From Plantago ovata (lineage: Eukaryota; Streptophyta; Magnoliopsida; Lamiales; Plantaginaceae): a DNA stretch of 64,000 nucleotides. Every line of letters begins with the position of its first letter. The first letter of the stretch is position 1. Below, one piece after another: positions 21,704 to 32,400 of this stretch. A program made the position numbers and the translations under genes. The notes beneath the pieces were generated by a model. That model was not told the DNA's origin. It saw only the letters and a list, made by a program, of their open reading frames with translations, and did not search any database. Location: assembly GCA_028274465.1 (NCBI GenBank), contig CM051457.1, positions 97,835,982-97,899,981 of the forward strand, read 5' to 3'.

Positions 21704-22555
21704 GATTCCACTGCAATAATTCTATTTTTGTTAGTTTCTTGATCGTGGCGAGTAAACTAAGTTAGCTAAAAGATTTATTGGTTTTGCTAACAATATCCTC
21801 GTAGTATAAGTTCAACTCAATATTATTAAAGGTTTCATGTCCAGGCCACCACTTTTCTTATCTGCATTATTACATGTTGATCGTTGAAATAGGAGTGATG
21901 TGCTTGAGATAGAGACCTGGTGTCAAAGTGAAGGTAGAATTCGGACCAGACTTGATTGGATTCTCAAATATTATGCTAATGGAGAGGTCAGTGGCAGGAC
22001 GACAGGGTGAGATAATGTTATTTACCATTTGAATTATCTGTGTCATAATGATATGTGGTGTTTCCACGGTGTTCTGCAAATGAGCTTTTTGCACCTCTAC
22101 TAGTTTGTTCGATTACTGAAGCTAAGGTTTGTGTAACTCTTTTAACTGATTCATGTTCTTTATTTTTATAGATTTTCTTTTGTAATAGATGGTGGATTGG
22201 ATGATGGGGGAAGTACATAGAGTGCGGTGGTGGCTTGAGCTCAGGTGGAAAAGGCACGTGCGCGACGTGGTTGTATTTTGATTAATTCTTTTGTCTTAGA
22301 CGGTTTGAATTGCCAGGTCTCCAGGGCTCTTCTATTCATTTTGGACAAATAGGGTACATTTTGCGTAATTGTGATATTCAGGCATTATGTTATCTCGAGA
22401 ACAAGGACACACTAGAATGTAAACGTCAGTATCTTGAACAAAAGTTATATACTATATTATTAATATTTCCTTGGTTATCTTTTGTTTATCATATTTTATT
22501 TGATTACTGCCATATTTTTTATTTGTTTATGATGAAAATTATAGCATTATGAAAA
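21704..22555. other. Unassigned AT-rich stretch
   Basis: No gene, repeat or terminal structure that I can support. A run of short open frames shows no recognisable motif. It lies between the small LTR and the CACTA subterminal region, and may contain the missing part of the CACTA or of the gag remnant at 23444. Confidence 0.3.
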
Positions 22556-23443
22556 TTACGGAGCTGAAATGACATCAATCGTGATAAATTATATAACATT
22601 TTGTGACGAAAATTACAGTACCGGATAGTATTAATTGTGATGATAAACATAGCATTTGTAATGAAATTTACATGGTCGGAAAGTTAATTTTGTGATGAAA
22701 ATACTAAGCATTTGTGATGAATTGTCCGGTGCCGGAGTTTGACTTTAGTGATGAAAACATTTGTGACGAAATTTAGAGGGGCAGAAAGTTGATTTTGTGA
22801 TGAAAATACTAATCTTTTGAGATTAAACGACCGGCACCGGAGTTTGGGTTTTGTGATTTAAATGCATGGCATTTGTGATGAAATTTACATGGCCGGAAAG
22901 TTGATTTTGTGATGAAAATACTAAGCATTTGTGATGAAACGTCCGGCGTTGGAGTTTGGATTTTGTGATGAAAATGCATGACATTTGTGATGAAATTTAC
23001 ATGGTCGGAAAGTTGATTTTGTGATATCAATAAACCAATGTTATGAAACATTCGGCGCCGGAGTTTGGCTTTAGTGATGAAATTGTGTGTCAACTGTGAT
23101 GAAAAGCTGTCTGCCCGAGATTATCTTCAGTGACAAATATGTTAAGCATTTGTGATGAATGAGAAGCTGCCCGAAAATTGCATTAGTGATGACATACGTT
23201 GTCTTATGTGACGAATAATTACGGGCAAGCAAAGAGGTTTTGTGGTGAAAATTTGCGGTTAGTGAGGAACTTTATTTGTCACTAAAGAAAGAGCGATTGT
23301 GACGAACATAAATTTTGTCACAATGGAGCATTCGTGAGGGTGTTACGGTGACGAACATATTTGTCACATTTATATAAAATTGACAAAAAGCTGGTATTAG
23401 GTGACAAATTTTTTCACCACAAATGCTGATGTTTTTTGTAGTG
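22556..23443 (+). mobile_element. CACTA (En/Spm) transposon end with subterminal repeats
   Basis: The plus-strand end ...TTTTTTGTAGTG at 23443 is the reverse complement of CACTACAAAAAA, the terminal inverted repeat of plant CACTA elements. From about 22575 to 23430 the motif TTGTGATGAAAA/GTGACGAA recurs many times with GCCGGAGTTTGG and GGCCGGAAAGTTGATTTTGTG blocks, as expected of subterminal transposase-binding repeats. No matching CACTA terminus or transposase was found to the left, so it is truncated. It interrupts a copia gag at 23444. Confidence 0.75.
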
Positions 23444-23790
23444 TCTTAAGTATTTCCCAAGCCTGCTTAGCCGTAATACAATCTGTATAAGTTTAAACAT
23501 ATGATGATGATCAACATGATAAAAGATAGCATTGAAAGCCTTTTCATTAAATTGAGCATTACTTACCTCTTCTGCAGTCCATTGTGATTCCGGCTTTGGC
23601 AATAGATCGTTGTCATCATCCGGAGCAAGCATAGGAATTGTATAGCCATTACATACAGATCTCCATCATCAGGTGTCAATAGCCTTGATGTGAACACGTA
23701 GCCTAATGTTCCAATAAGCATAGTTGAACCATCTAGCACAGGAAGTCCATTTGCATTGGGGTTCACTGGATCCATCTCTGTTGGTACCAA
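23444..23790 (-). pseudogene. Copia gag N-terminal remnant
   Basis: The minus strand begins MDPVNPNANGLPVLDG at about 23776 and includes a start-proximal YWK-type gag region in a shifted frame. Then comes WTAEEVSNAQFNEKAFNAIF (near 23575-23520), the signature of copia UBN2 gag. A frame change near 23640-23670 breaks it, and the CACTA end at 23443 cuts off the remainder. It sits directly downstream of a primer site and LTR in the expected order. Confidence 0.75.
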
Positions 23791-23820
23791 AACACCAGTA
23801 GCCTAATGAATAGGCAACTA

Positions 23821-23833
23821 GGCCCCGATGCCA
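23821..23833 (-). other. Primer site of the remnant copia element
   Basis: On the minus strand TGGCATCGGGGCC lies three bases from the LTR start. It resembles the tRNA-Met primer site TGGTATCAGAGCC with three substitutions. Confidence 0.5.
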
Positions 23834-24397
23834 CTTGTAAACACGTGAGGAACACAATCTGGTACCTGCAACACAATGTTATGCACTCTGTTGAGCTCAT
23901 TGTTAATATCAATGTTGTCACAACAATGCAGACAACACTGACTCTGAAACTCAGTAATCAGAAACTTATGCACAACGAAAAAGTAAAGAACACAACAGGT
24001 TTCTTCTCGTGTGTATTAGTAAAAATATCCCACGGTGCCTCAAGGCTAAAATCTTTTATTCCTAAAAGATAACAATCCTATGTTTGTCTCTCTAACGAAA
24101 GCTCAAACTACAAAGTATGAAGACTATGATTACAAAACTTTTGTAACCTATTATAGCAAAGATCAACCTAACTAAAAGCTAGTGGAAAATTTGATACAAA
24201 CTTTGAAACCTAACAACTCTAATAGTAATAGCATACACAGAAGGTTCAAGAGCTGTGTCGATTTCTTCAAGGCTTCATCCCTTTATATAGTAGTTGTGGA
24301 CGTCCAGGTTCAGCTGTACGGGATGAATCCTAAAGCTCCCATAACTGTCTTGTATGAATAGAATTTCAAACAATTTGAGATCTTTTAGATAAATCCG

Positions 24398-26565
24398 TCT
24401 TCTGATAGTGTATGTGTCCTAGAGACAGTCCTTATTAAGGGCATGCAACCCTTATAGAGGGCATATATGTACTATTACACATGTCAACGTAATATATAAT
24501 ATATGTTTGTTGATTGACTATTGAGTATCGCTTTCATATTTATATTACACCAGGCATGCAGCATGTCATATCTCTATTTCTGTCTGTATTGATATTAAAC
24601 ATGTCCCCTTGGATAGATGACTGATCACACAGATAGTGGGAGCTATGTGAGTTATCATCTATCCCAAAATCTCCCTAGTCGAGGTTCATCTCGGATGTAG
24701 GGGTCTGAATGAACCAGATGAGACTAGTATGCGTGGAGGTTATACTTGTTGGAGCAAGTGTGAGCCGATCCCACGACCACGGAACGGATTGTTGGACAAT
24801 CGAGAAACGTTCCCATAACTGCGCATAGTTGTTCGAAGAAGGATTATCGAACAATGGAAGTACCCACCGGACACTCCCATCGATGTATACTCTACACCAA
24901 AGTGTCTATGGGAACCGGTAAGTTGTCGAAGTGATGCCAGTCGTCCTTTGGACTTATAGGACTTTATCATCACATTTGTTGCCCCATATCCTTGGTGGAC
25001 CCGTCGATGTCAGCTCTGAATAAGCAGTTGACCTAAGACACGATCCAAGATTATGGCTACATACAAATGGGGATGATAAGTATTTCTGTGAAGGATTCAT
25101 CTCTCAAGTGTAGCACAGGAGAGTACTGCTCATAGTCGTTCATAGTTGTGATTGGTAAAACCGCTAGCCAGCGTATCAATATTATTATGATGGTCATAAT
25201 AGATATTGGATTCACCATGCAACTCACTGAAGACGCCCGTGGATGTATTATTGGGATAGACACTTCATCGATCCTAGATACATTCGAGTAAGTCAGATGA
25301 AGGGACGTTACCATCGCCGCGTTGAGCGCAACAGGCTTCGCAACGAAAGGGTTTGCTTTGAGAAACCTCTCAAACATCCTCATGTATTAATATTGCAAAT
25401 GGAACCGTCTAGGAATTCCATTTTGCCTATTCTAGGACTTGCTTAATACAATGAGGCCCTATGGGTCACACTATGTGGTGATTCAGCTTATTCGATAAAG
25501 TCTAGAGACTGAATGTCCTTTTCTACCAAAAAAAATAATAATAAAAAATTCTTGAAGATGAAATCACAATTAATTTGGAATTAATTGTGATTGATGGATT
25601 ATAATTAATTTGGAATTAATTATAATATTTAGTGGCTCAATTAATGATTTGGAATTATTAATTGAATTGGCTAATTAATTGTATTTTATGTAAATACAAT
25701 TAAAGATTATATTTTAGAAATATAATAGAGGTTTGATTTGAAAGGATATGTTAATTTAGAATTAACATGTGCACATGGGCAAAATCTACTTGGAGTTTGA
25801 ATTGCCTTAGAACTATAAGTGGGTCCCAAAATCGGGACCCACCTATCACCCTTAGGACACGCGCGCGCGCGCGAAATGGAGTAGGGGAAGGAGTTCGACT
25901 CCTTCCTCTATTAGAAGTCTAAATGATAAGTTAGATTTTCCTGATTGAGTTTTAATTTGATTGGAAATGAATCTAGACTTGAAATTGGTTTTCTAGTGCG
26001 ATAAAAATTAGATTCTTATTCCTTTATGAAGTCTAATTGCTTATGCTTTAGGCTTCTATTGACTACTATATATAGTAGACTATTAGAAAGCTTTTGACAT
26101 AGATTTTCACACAGTTGAAGAATCAAATTCTTAGAGAATTGTTCTACCCAGTTTTCTTAGAGAAAATAAAAAGCTCTCCCCTCCTCTATAAGCCACACGC
26201 GCGCGCCACCTTGCCGGAGGAATCGCTGCCCCATCTTCTTTGTCACACAAAGAATATCCTAGCATTCTTTTCGATAGGCTGTTCATCCGTGGATACCAAG
26301 GTTGAGGTTCTAGGAGCTGGAAACTAACTTTTATTGTCTTGCAGATAATCAAAGTATTGCAGATATCTTCGACTTCGACGAAAGAGAAGATAAACCGGAT
26401 TATTACGAAGAATTGGAAGCTGCTTTGGAAGTAAGGTTAGTCTTCTAATTGACGTGTTTAAATATATAAGGCATATACATAATCAATTAACCTGCATGTT
26501 AAGAATTTTTTGAAATTCCGCTGCGTACCCTAGGGGTAACTCTGATCGTATTTTCTTACATCTTC
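24398..26565. repeat. 5-bp target site duplication tcttc (24398-24402 and 26561-26565)
   Basis: Identical pentamers sit immediately outside the solo LTR, proving a copia-type insertion followed by LTR-LTR recombination. Confidence 0.95.
24403..26560 (+). mobile_element. Solo LTR of the inner-copia family
   Basis: A 2158-bp sequence matches the LTRs at 3159-5254 and 10900-12997 in the opposite orientation, from TGATAGTGTATGTG to TTTTCTTACA. It is more diverged than those two are from each other. The GTGGGTCCC inverted repeat (25819-25842) and the alternating GC run (25861-25873) are retained, in sense order ahead of a TATA-like CTACTATATATAGTAG near 26063-26078. No internal region remains. 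Confidence 0.95.
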
Positions 26566-26814
26566 AACTTAGTTCAACTAGCATTAGGACTTCTGAAGCC
26601 AAGTAACTATATAGGTCACACGCCCTCATCAATCCAAACCCAGTTAAACTCTTCAAACATTAGTAGCATGGTCGTTCCTCATTGAATAAGGTCTTCACAT
26701 CTTTCCTATCTTCACAGGATGAACACCACTTGACTTCTCTTGACTTTATCCATATCTTCATAACTCGGTCTTTAATAACCTGCAGACATTACATAATCAC
26801 AGCTATGGAACTAA

Positions 26815-28084
26815 TTAAATAAGTGAATCAAGATCTGTAGCTTCAGCAATAAGATTCTTTTGATGCAATATTTCAGCATCCTTTGTTTTAAACTTTGCAC
26901 TCATCACGATATACTTTTCAGTAGTCTGCTTTGTGATGAGTTCAACATTCTGAACCTTCTCTTGTTGTTTGCTCAGAGTTTTCTCAAATCCTTCGATTTC
27001 TCCTTGGTTTCTATCAAGATCAATCTCATCATCACTTTCTGAGTCAGAGGTAGGGAAATTACCTGTTCGGTCATTAGGTAGAACTCGACATTTGAGGCGT
27101 CTGGAAATGCTTCCAGAGCAATCCCAGACTTCTTTGCCAAATCCAACATCCAATGTTGATTCTTCAGCATCTGAGTCTTCAGTCTCACTGTCTTCTTAGC
27201 TTGTCTAAATACATAGTGCATCAATCTTAGCTTGAAGTATTTCTTCTCTTCAACAATTATAGCCTTCTTGAACTTCTTCCTTTTGTCAGCAGACTTACCA
27301 TTCAGTAAGGGAAAATTGGATTTGAAGTGACCAGACTTTTTGCAATAGAAATAGAGATCATTGCCGACTGCTGGTTCTTCAGAGGATGTAGCTTGCTGAG
27401 CTTGCTTGTTTAGCTAGGTAACTTCAGGCTTGTACTTGAGTTGTTGCGAAGATGCTTTTTCAACTTCTCGTTTTCGTTACGACTTTCAAGTTCCTTACTG
27501 ATGAATTTTCTCATGTTTTTTACTGCTAGAGCATTTTCATCGACAGGTTCTTTTTCATCATTCTTTTCAGAAGATGAAGGCTTAGCAGCAAGAGCAATGT
27601 TCTACGATTTTTCAGCAGACACACTTTCTTTGCTTTGTCTTATAGTTGAGAGTAGCAAGATGTGAAAACAACTCAGTAGGAGTGGTGTTAGGCATTCCTT
27701 GGTTGTAGTAGAAGTTCTGAGTGTGAATCCAGTCTTGGTACAAACTTCAAATGATTATTTTGACCTTTTAAGCGTCAGAATAAAACTTCCAGCACCCAAG
27801 GCAGCCATTTCACTCAACTTGATAATATTTCTCAATAAGCAAGTATTTTATTTCTAGTGTCAAGACTATTCCTTTTTTAGAGGAAATAACACTTGGCCAA
27901 ATTTCTAAGGCTTGTATTCTAGTTCTTCACAAAAAGCTTTTGTTTCAAGTTTAAGTGTTGGAACGGATCAGTAAGCTCATAAGTATGGAGAAGGATTTGA
28001 AGGTTACAAAGCACAAGTGAATGATTGATCACGTTGTTGACACACCTTTCTTCAGAGCTTAAGGACCTCTATTTATAGTGCTTC
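26815..28084 (-). mobile_element. Internally deleted copy of the SIRE-like family
   Basis: Positions 26815-27830 align in order with the gag and coiled-coil part of the outer element (about 15520-16510). Positions 27841-28084 align with its LTR promoter region (about 17830-18055), including the TATA box. The stretch between, with primer site and gag start, is deleted. Reading frames are mostly broken. One segment (RNQGEIEGFEKTLSKQQEK) keeps the frame that the 1-18682 copy has lost. Confidence 0.8.
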
Positions 28085-28208
28085 AATAGTTCCATTTAAA
28101 TTTGAATTTTCGGACTTAAAACATAAAAAAAGTTTTAGTGCAAAATAAAAAATTTCCTATTTAAAATTTTGAGGCCTATGTCAAAATAATCAAATAAGGG
28201 AATTGAGG
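28085..28208. other. AT-rich spacer
   Basis: No gene or repeat recognised. Confidence 0.3.
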
Positions 28209-28378
28209 AATTATAAGGGTGTCCGACTGGTAGGGGTGGTGGAGTAGCACAAGAGAGGTCGGGGGTTTGTCGATGAAGACATAAGATGGTATGAATGTAT
28301 TCAGATTTATAAGGTGGTAAAGGGATAGTGTAGGAGTAAAAGTAGGGTATGTTAGCTAACCATTAAAAAAAAAAAAAC
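28209..28378 (+). mobile_element. Possible tRNA-derived SINE
   Basis: GTGTCCGACTGGTAGGGGTGG near the left and GAGGTCGGGGGTTTG downstream resemble degenerate A and B boxes of RNA polymerase III promoters. The segment ends in a run of 13 A at about 28366-28378. No clear target duplication was found. The call rests on layout only. Confidence 0.35.
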
Positions 28379-28667
28379 TAAAAGGGAAACTAATTTTTAT
28401 AAATTGTTAAATATAGGTAATTAAAATATTATAGGTAATGAGTTTAAAACGGTTTGAGAATTTTACATCCACTACCCATACTAGCCGCTCCAATTACGTT
28501 TAACTCCCTGTTAGTCAGTCTATTACATATGGGTCCAAAATGTGTTGATTCCGTTGACAGCTTATAACTTAATGTTGTTAAGTGTTGATCCAAACACGGG
28601 CTTAACATTTGTTTTCATTTTTTTCACTTTTTTTTTTCTTTCCTTCTTCTTTTTTCCTACCAATCAG
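28379..28667. other. Intergenic sequence with foldback-like modules
   Basis: The block CCAATTACGTTTAACTCCC near 28490-28508 and CTGTTAGTCAGTCTATTACA resemble the terminal modules of the inverted-repeat element at 38765-40145. This is probably a partial relative. Confidence 0.35.
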
Positions 28668-28790
28668 AGCTCACAACTTCGATCTGAACGGAGCTTTACA
28701 GCTCCGATCTGATCGGAACTGTAACCAACTCCGATTTGATCGGAGTTGTGGCGGGACAACAAATCTGGGCAACTCCGATTTGCTTGTTTT
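28668..28790. repeat. Palindromic CTCCGAT repeats
   Basis: Several hairpin-forming units occur in a row. The clearest is CAACTCCGAT-TTG-ATCGGAGTTG (10-bp perfect arms). They follow a long pyrimidine tract, as does the similar cluster at 39500-39632. Confidence 0.65.
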
Positions 28791-29250
28791 TCTATTTTTT
28801 TAAAAATATTTTTTAAATCTTTTTGGGTTAATTTTAAGATATAAAACTTTTTAGGCTTTAGTTTGCAATAATATTTTGAGACAATTTTGAAGTTTAAAAA
28901 GTTACATACCCTATGTTGAATTATTAAGTCTCAAATTGGTGAAATTAAAAAGATTTGAGGTAAATATTTAATTAATAAAAATTATAGTTGTTTTGTTTCA
29001 GTCAAAGTTCAATATTTGACCAAAATTGAAGATGTCTTTTTATTAATTTAGTTCATCAAAAGTGAAAATCATGGGAGTATAGATAATTTTTTTTTTACAT
29101 TTTTATAGAAAAATTGTTGTGACCTATCATATACTCGACAAAAAGAATGTAATATGGATCAAAATTTTACGGTCCCAACTTGAAACCGTAAAAGTAAATA
29201 AGTAGGAGGCCCAATTTTGAGAAGAGGAAATTCAGTCAAAAATTTCCTAA
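28791..29250. other. AT-rich upstream region of the cohesin gene
   Basis: No ORF or recognisable repeat. It probably includes the distal promoter of the gene starting at 29447. Confidence 0.35.
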
Positions 29251-29274
29251 TTGGCGCCTCTTCCCTTTTCCCGC
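29251..29274 (+). promoter_or_regulatory. E2F-type sites upstream of the cohesin gene
   Basis: TTTTCCCGC at 29266-29274 matches the plant E2F consensus, and TTGGCGCC at 29251-29258 is a second near match. They lie about 175-195 bp before the ATG. E2F sites drive G1/S expression and fit a cohesin gene; binding is not shown. Confidence 0.5.
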
Positions 29275-29446
29275 TTGTGCCCATCAAAAACCCTTTTCCT
29301 TCTTTAACACACTTCTTCCCACACCCACGATAAATTAGAAATCTTTCTCAGAAAAACCGAACAAGATATACACTACATTGGTTGCTGACTTGCTGCTGCT
29401 ATCTTTTTGTATCTCTCTGAAAAATTGAAAATCTTGGCAATTAGGA

Positions 29447-32400
29447 ATGTTCTACTCACACACATTCTTGGCAAGAAAAGGGCCGTTGGGCACAGTTTGG
29501 TGCGCCGCCCACCTGCAGCACCGCCTTCGCAAATCCCAATACATCTCCACCAACATCCCTTCTACCGTTGGTCAGTAAAGATCTCTCCTTTTACGGGTTT
29601 CCATCATTTTTATCCATTAAAGCTCTTATCTTGATTTTCCCCCTTTCTTGAATTTGTGTTTTATTGAATTGCTTCCGTGAATTATTATCTGTATGAGTGA
29701 ATTGGGATTGCGTTTGTTTGTTCTTGTTCAGTGAATTAAAGATGATTGACCGATTTGTTGTATCAATTTGTGTGTTCTTTCATATTCTGTACTGTACTTT
29801 AGGATGGATGTCTTGGGAAGGAATTTGGTTATTGGTTGCTAGTCTGGTTGAGGGAATTAAGACCAAAGGCTGTGACTTTTTCTGTTTCTTGTTTTGTTCA
29901 GTGAATACTTGGTAGTTGCATTCATAAGAGCAGCCGATTTCTTGTTTTAAATGCGAGGGATTCGTGAATTGGGATTTGGGGGTGAATTTGTTTGTTTTTT
30001 GATAAGTAGTAGTTTTCAGTGAGAGATGAAAGACTTCACTTTTCTATTTGTTGCTTGCCCTTTTTTTATTGGATGTGGTGGGAGGGCGTTTGTTTGTTGC
30101 TTGTAGTTTGTACAGGACTATGAAGGCTCTTGCTCAGAGAATTATAGATAAAAGACTGACTTTTCTATATCTTGTCTGTCCTTTTATTTGATGTCTGGCG
30201 AACGAATTCTTTATTGCTTGCTTGTCTTGTTCAGAAAATTAAAGATCAAAGGCTGTCATTTTTGATTTCTTCTTTGGCATTTTATTTATCTGTACTTCAC
30301 TTTGGGTCTTTGGGATGTCTTGGGTGTGAATTTGTATGTGTCTTCATGGTCTTGTTCAGTGAGTTAAAGATAAAAGACTGACTTTTCTGGTTCTTGTTTG
30401 TCTTTTCTATTTTTGAACTTCACATTTGGATGTTTTTGGAGTGCATGTTAGTTGCTTGTTAGTTCTGTTCAGTGTTTTAAAGATAAAAGACCTGACTTTT
30501 TTCTATTTTTTTCTTTGACCTTTTATTTATGTACTTTGCATTTGGATGTCTTGGAAGCGTTTTTTTTGTTGTTTGAGTCTTGTTCAGCGAATTTCTATAT
30601 CTTATTTGCCCTATGTTTTTTGTACTTCAAATTTGGATGTCATGGGAGCACATTTTTTGTTGCTTGTTATTCTTGTTCAGCGGATTTAAGATCAAAGATG
30701 TGCCTTTTATTTCTTTTGTACTTCACTTTGTGGTGTCTTGGGTGTGAATTTGTTTGTTGCTTGATAGCCTTGTTCAGCAAACGAAAGCTCACAAAGAACT
30801 TTTCTAGTTCTTGTTTGCCCTTTTACTTTCTGTTGATCATTTTATCCTCTTGGAGTCTTGGTTGATCAATGCATCTTGTCTTTTTTATAGTTTTGTATTT
30901 ATTATTCTTGCTATGTTCACTTGTTTTACTAATTTGATCGCATTCTCCTTTGTTATTTTATTACATTGCTTGTTAATTGTGATTTGACCTCATCTTACGT
31001 GCTGGTGAAAAGGAGGGGTGTTAATCTCTTCCTCTGATACCATTATCTTTTAGACTGATTGCTATTGTATCAGCGACTCTTTAGTGGTTTTGTCATATAA
31101 ACAAGAATAAAACAACTAGAAATCAACTGGTTTCATGGTTTTGCTTGCAGAAAAGATCATCGACCCTCAAGTGCCTATTGCTTTAAGAATGTCAGCACAT
31201 CTTCTGCTTGGAGTTGTACGGGTATACTCAAAACAGGTTGACTATTTTCAGGAAGATTGCAATGGTGTGGTGATCACATTAAATCGAGTTTATGCTGCTG
31301 CAACTGTCAATCTTCCTGATGATTTCAATCATGCACCGGTTCATTCTATCACATTGCCACAAAAGTTCAACCTCGATGCCATGGATTTGGACGATTATTT
31401 CATGGATGGGTATGCTTATTTTGCTATAATGTTCTCGTTCAATTTCGTATAATTTATATTCATAAAAATTTAAGGCCTGATGATTTACTTTTTTAAAGGT
31501 TTGAGGATTCTCATGTGAAGAGCCAGGAGGATATAACTTTAACAGGTGCGTAAAATGAATACTATACATGTCAAGCTATAATCGTATGTGTTAATTCTAG
31601 CCTTCTCATGTGTTACTTGTACTTTTACCCCATAAGGAGCAAACACATACGATTACATAAAGGCTCATGTTTATCTGTTAACTTTGCCCTAGCTATAATT
31701 AATGAGCTTCTCTGATTGTACTTTGCAGAGCAAATTCCTACAGAAGAAGATCCTTTTATTGCTATCACTTTTGAAGAGGTACACAAGGTTTTTGACATTT
31801 TTACAGTGAAGCAATATATGTTACCCTATTTCTTATAAAATTGGATGTTTTCTTTCCTCTGTAGCATGAATTAAGGAGCTCGTCCTTCACGGAAGATGTT
31901 TCAGGAACAGGAACAGTTCCTATGGAGGAAGAGTATGTATACTCCATATGTTAAACTTTAGTCCTAGTACAATGTCCTAGTTTGAGTAAAATTATTCATT
32001 TTTTCTCTCTTTCTTTTCAGTGTAGTTCCTCCAGTTCAAACCGATACAGATGCTTCATTTAGAGACCTGTCGGAGCATAATGACGATGTTGCTATTGAAA
32101 GAACTATAGGAGAGTCCAGTCCCCAAAATCCTCCTAGTCTGGAAATTATGCGTGATGCTGGACATGGCTTTCATTTCAATGGTTCTCCGATATTGCCTGA
32201 CCGTGCTGATCCTGATATATTTCTTGACGAGCTAATGAGTACCCACGATAAGGATGCCCGTACCGTGGTCAGAGAAGAGGTTGAGTTGCCCGATGCCCCT
32301 TTTCCTTCACCCCCAAAGCAACAAGAGCAAAACTCACCTGGGAACATTAATTTATCAATATTTTCTGGTCAGTATAGGTTTTCCTACTAATTGAACTTAA

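Larger units (their letters stand above)
23836..26801 (-). repeat. LTR of the remnant copia element, split by a solo LTR
   Basis: The LTR runs from 23836 (TGTAAACACG) to 24397 and resumes at 26566, ending near 26801 (AATCACA). The total is about 0.8 kb without the insert. A minus-strand TATA box CTATATAAAG lies at 24291-24300. The outer boundary at 26801 is inferred only from the TG..CA rule. Confidence 0.5.

Noticed and set aside
22578..23430. Regularly spaced repeats considered as a CRISPR-like or satellite array
   Set aside because: Spacing and units are irregular, the genome is a plant's, and the CACTA terminus at 23443 explains them as subterminal repeats.
31030..31052. CTCTGATACCATT, similar to a tRNA-Met primer site, in cohesin intron 1
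   Set aside because: No LTR end, leader or gag lies beside it on either side; a chance match of about 11 bases.
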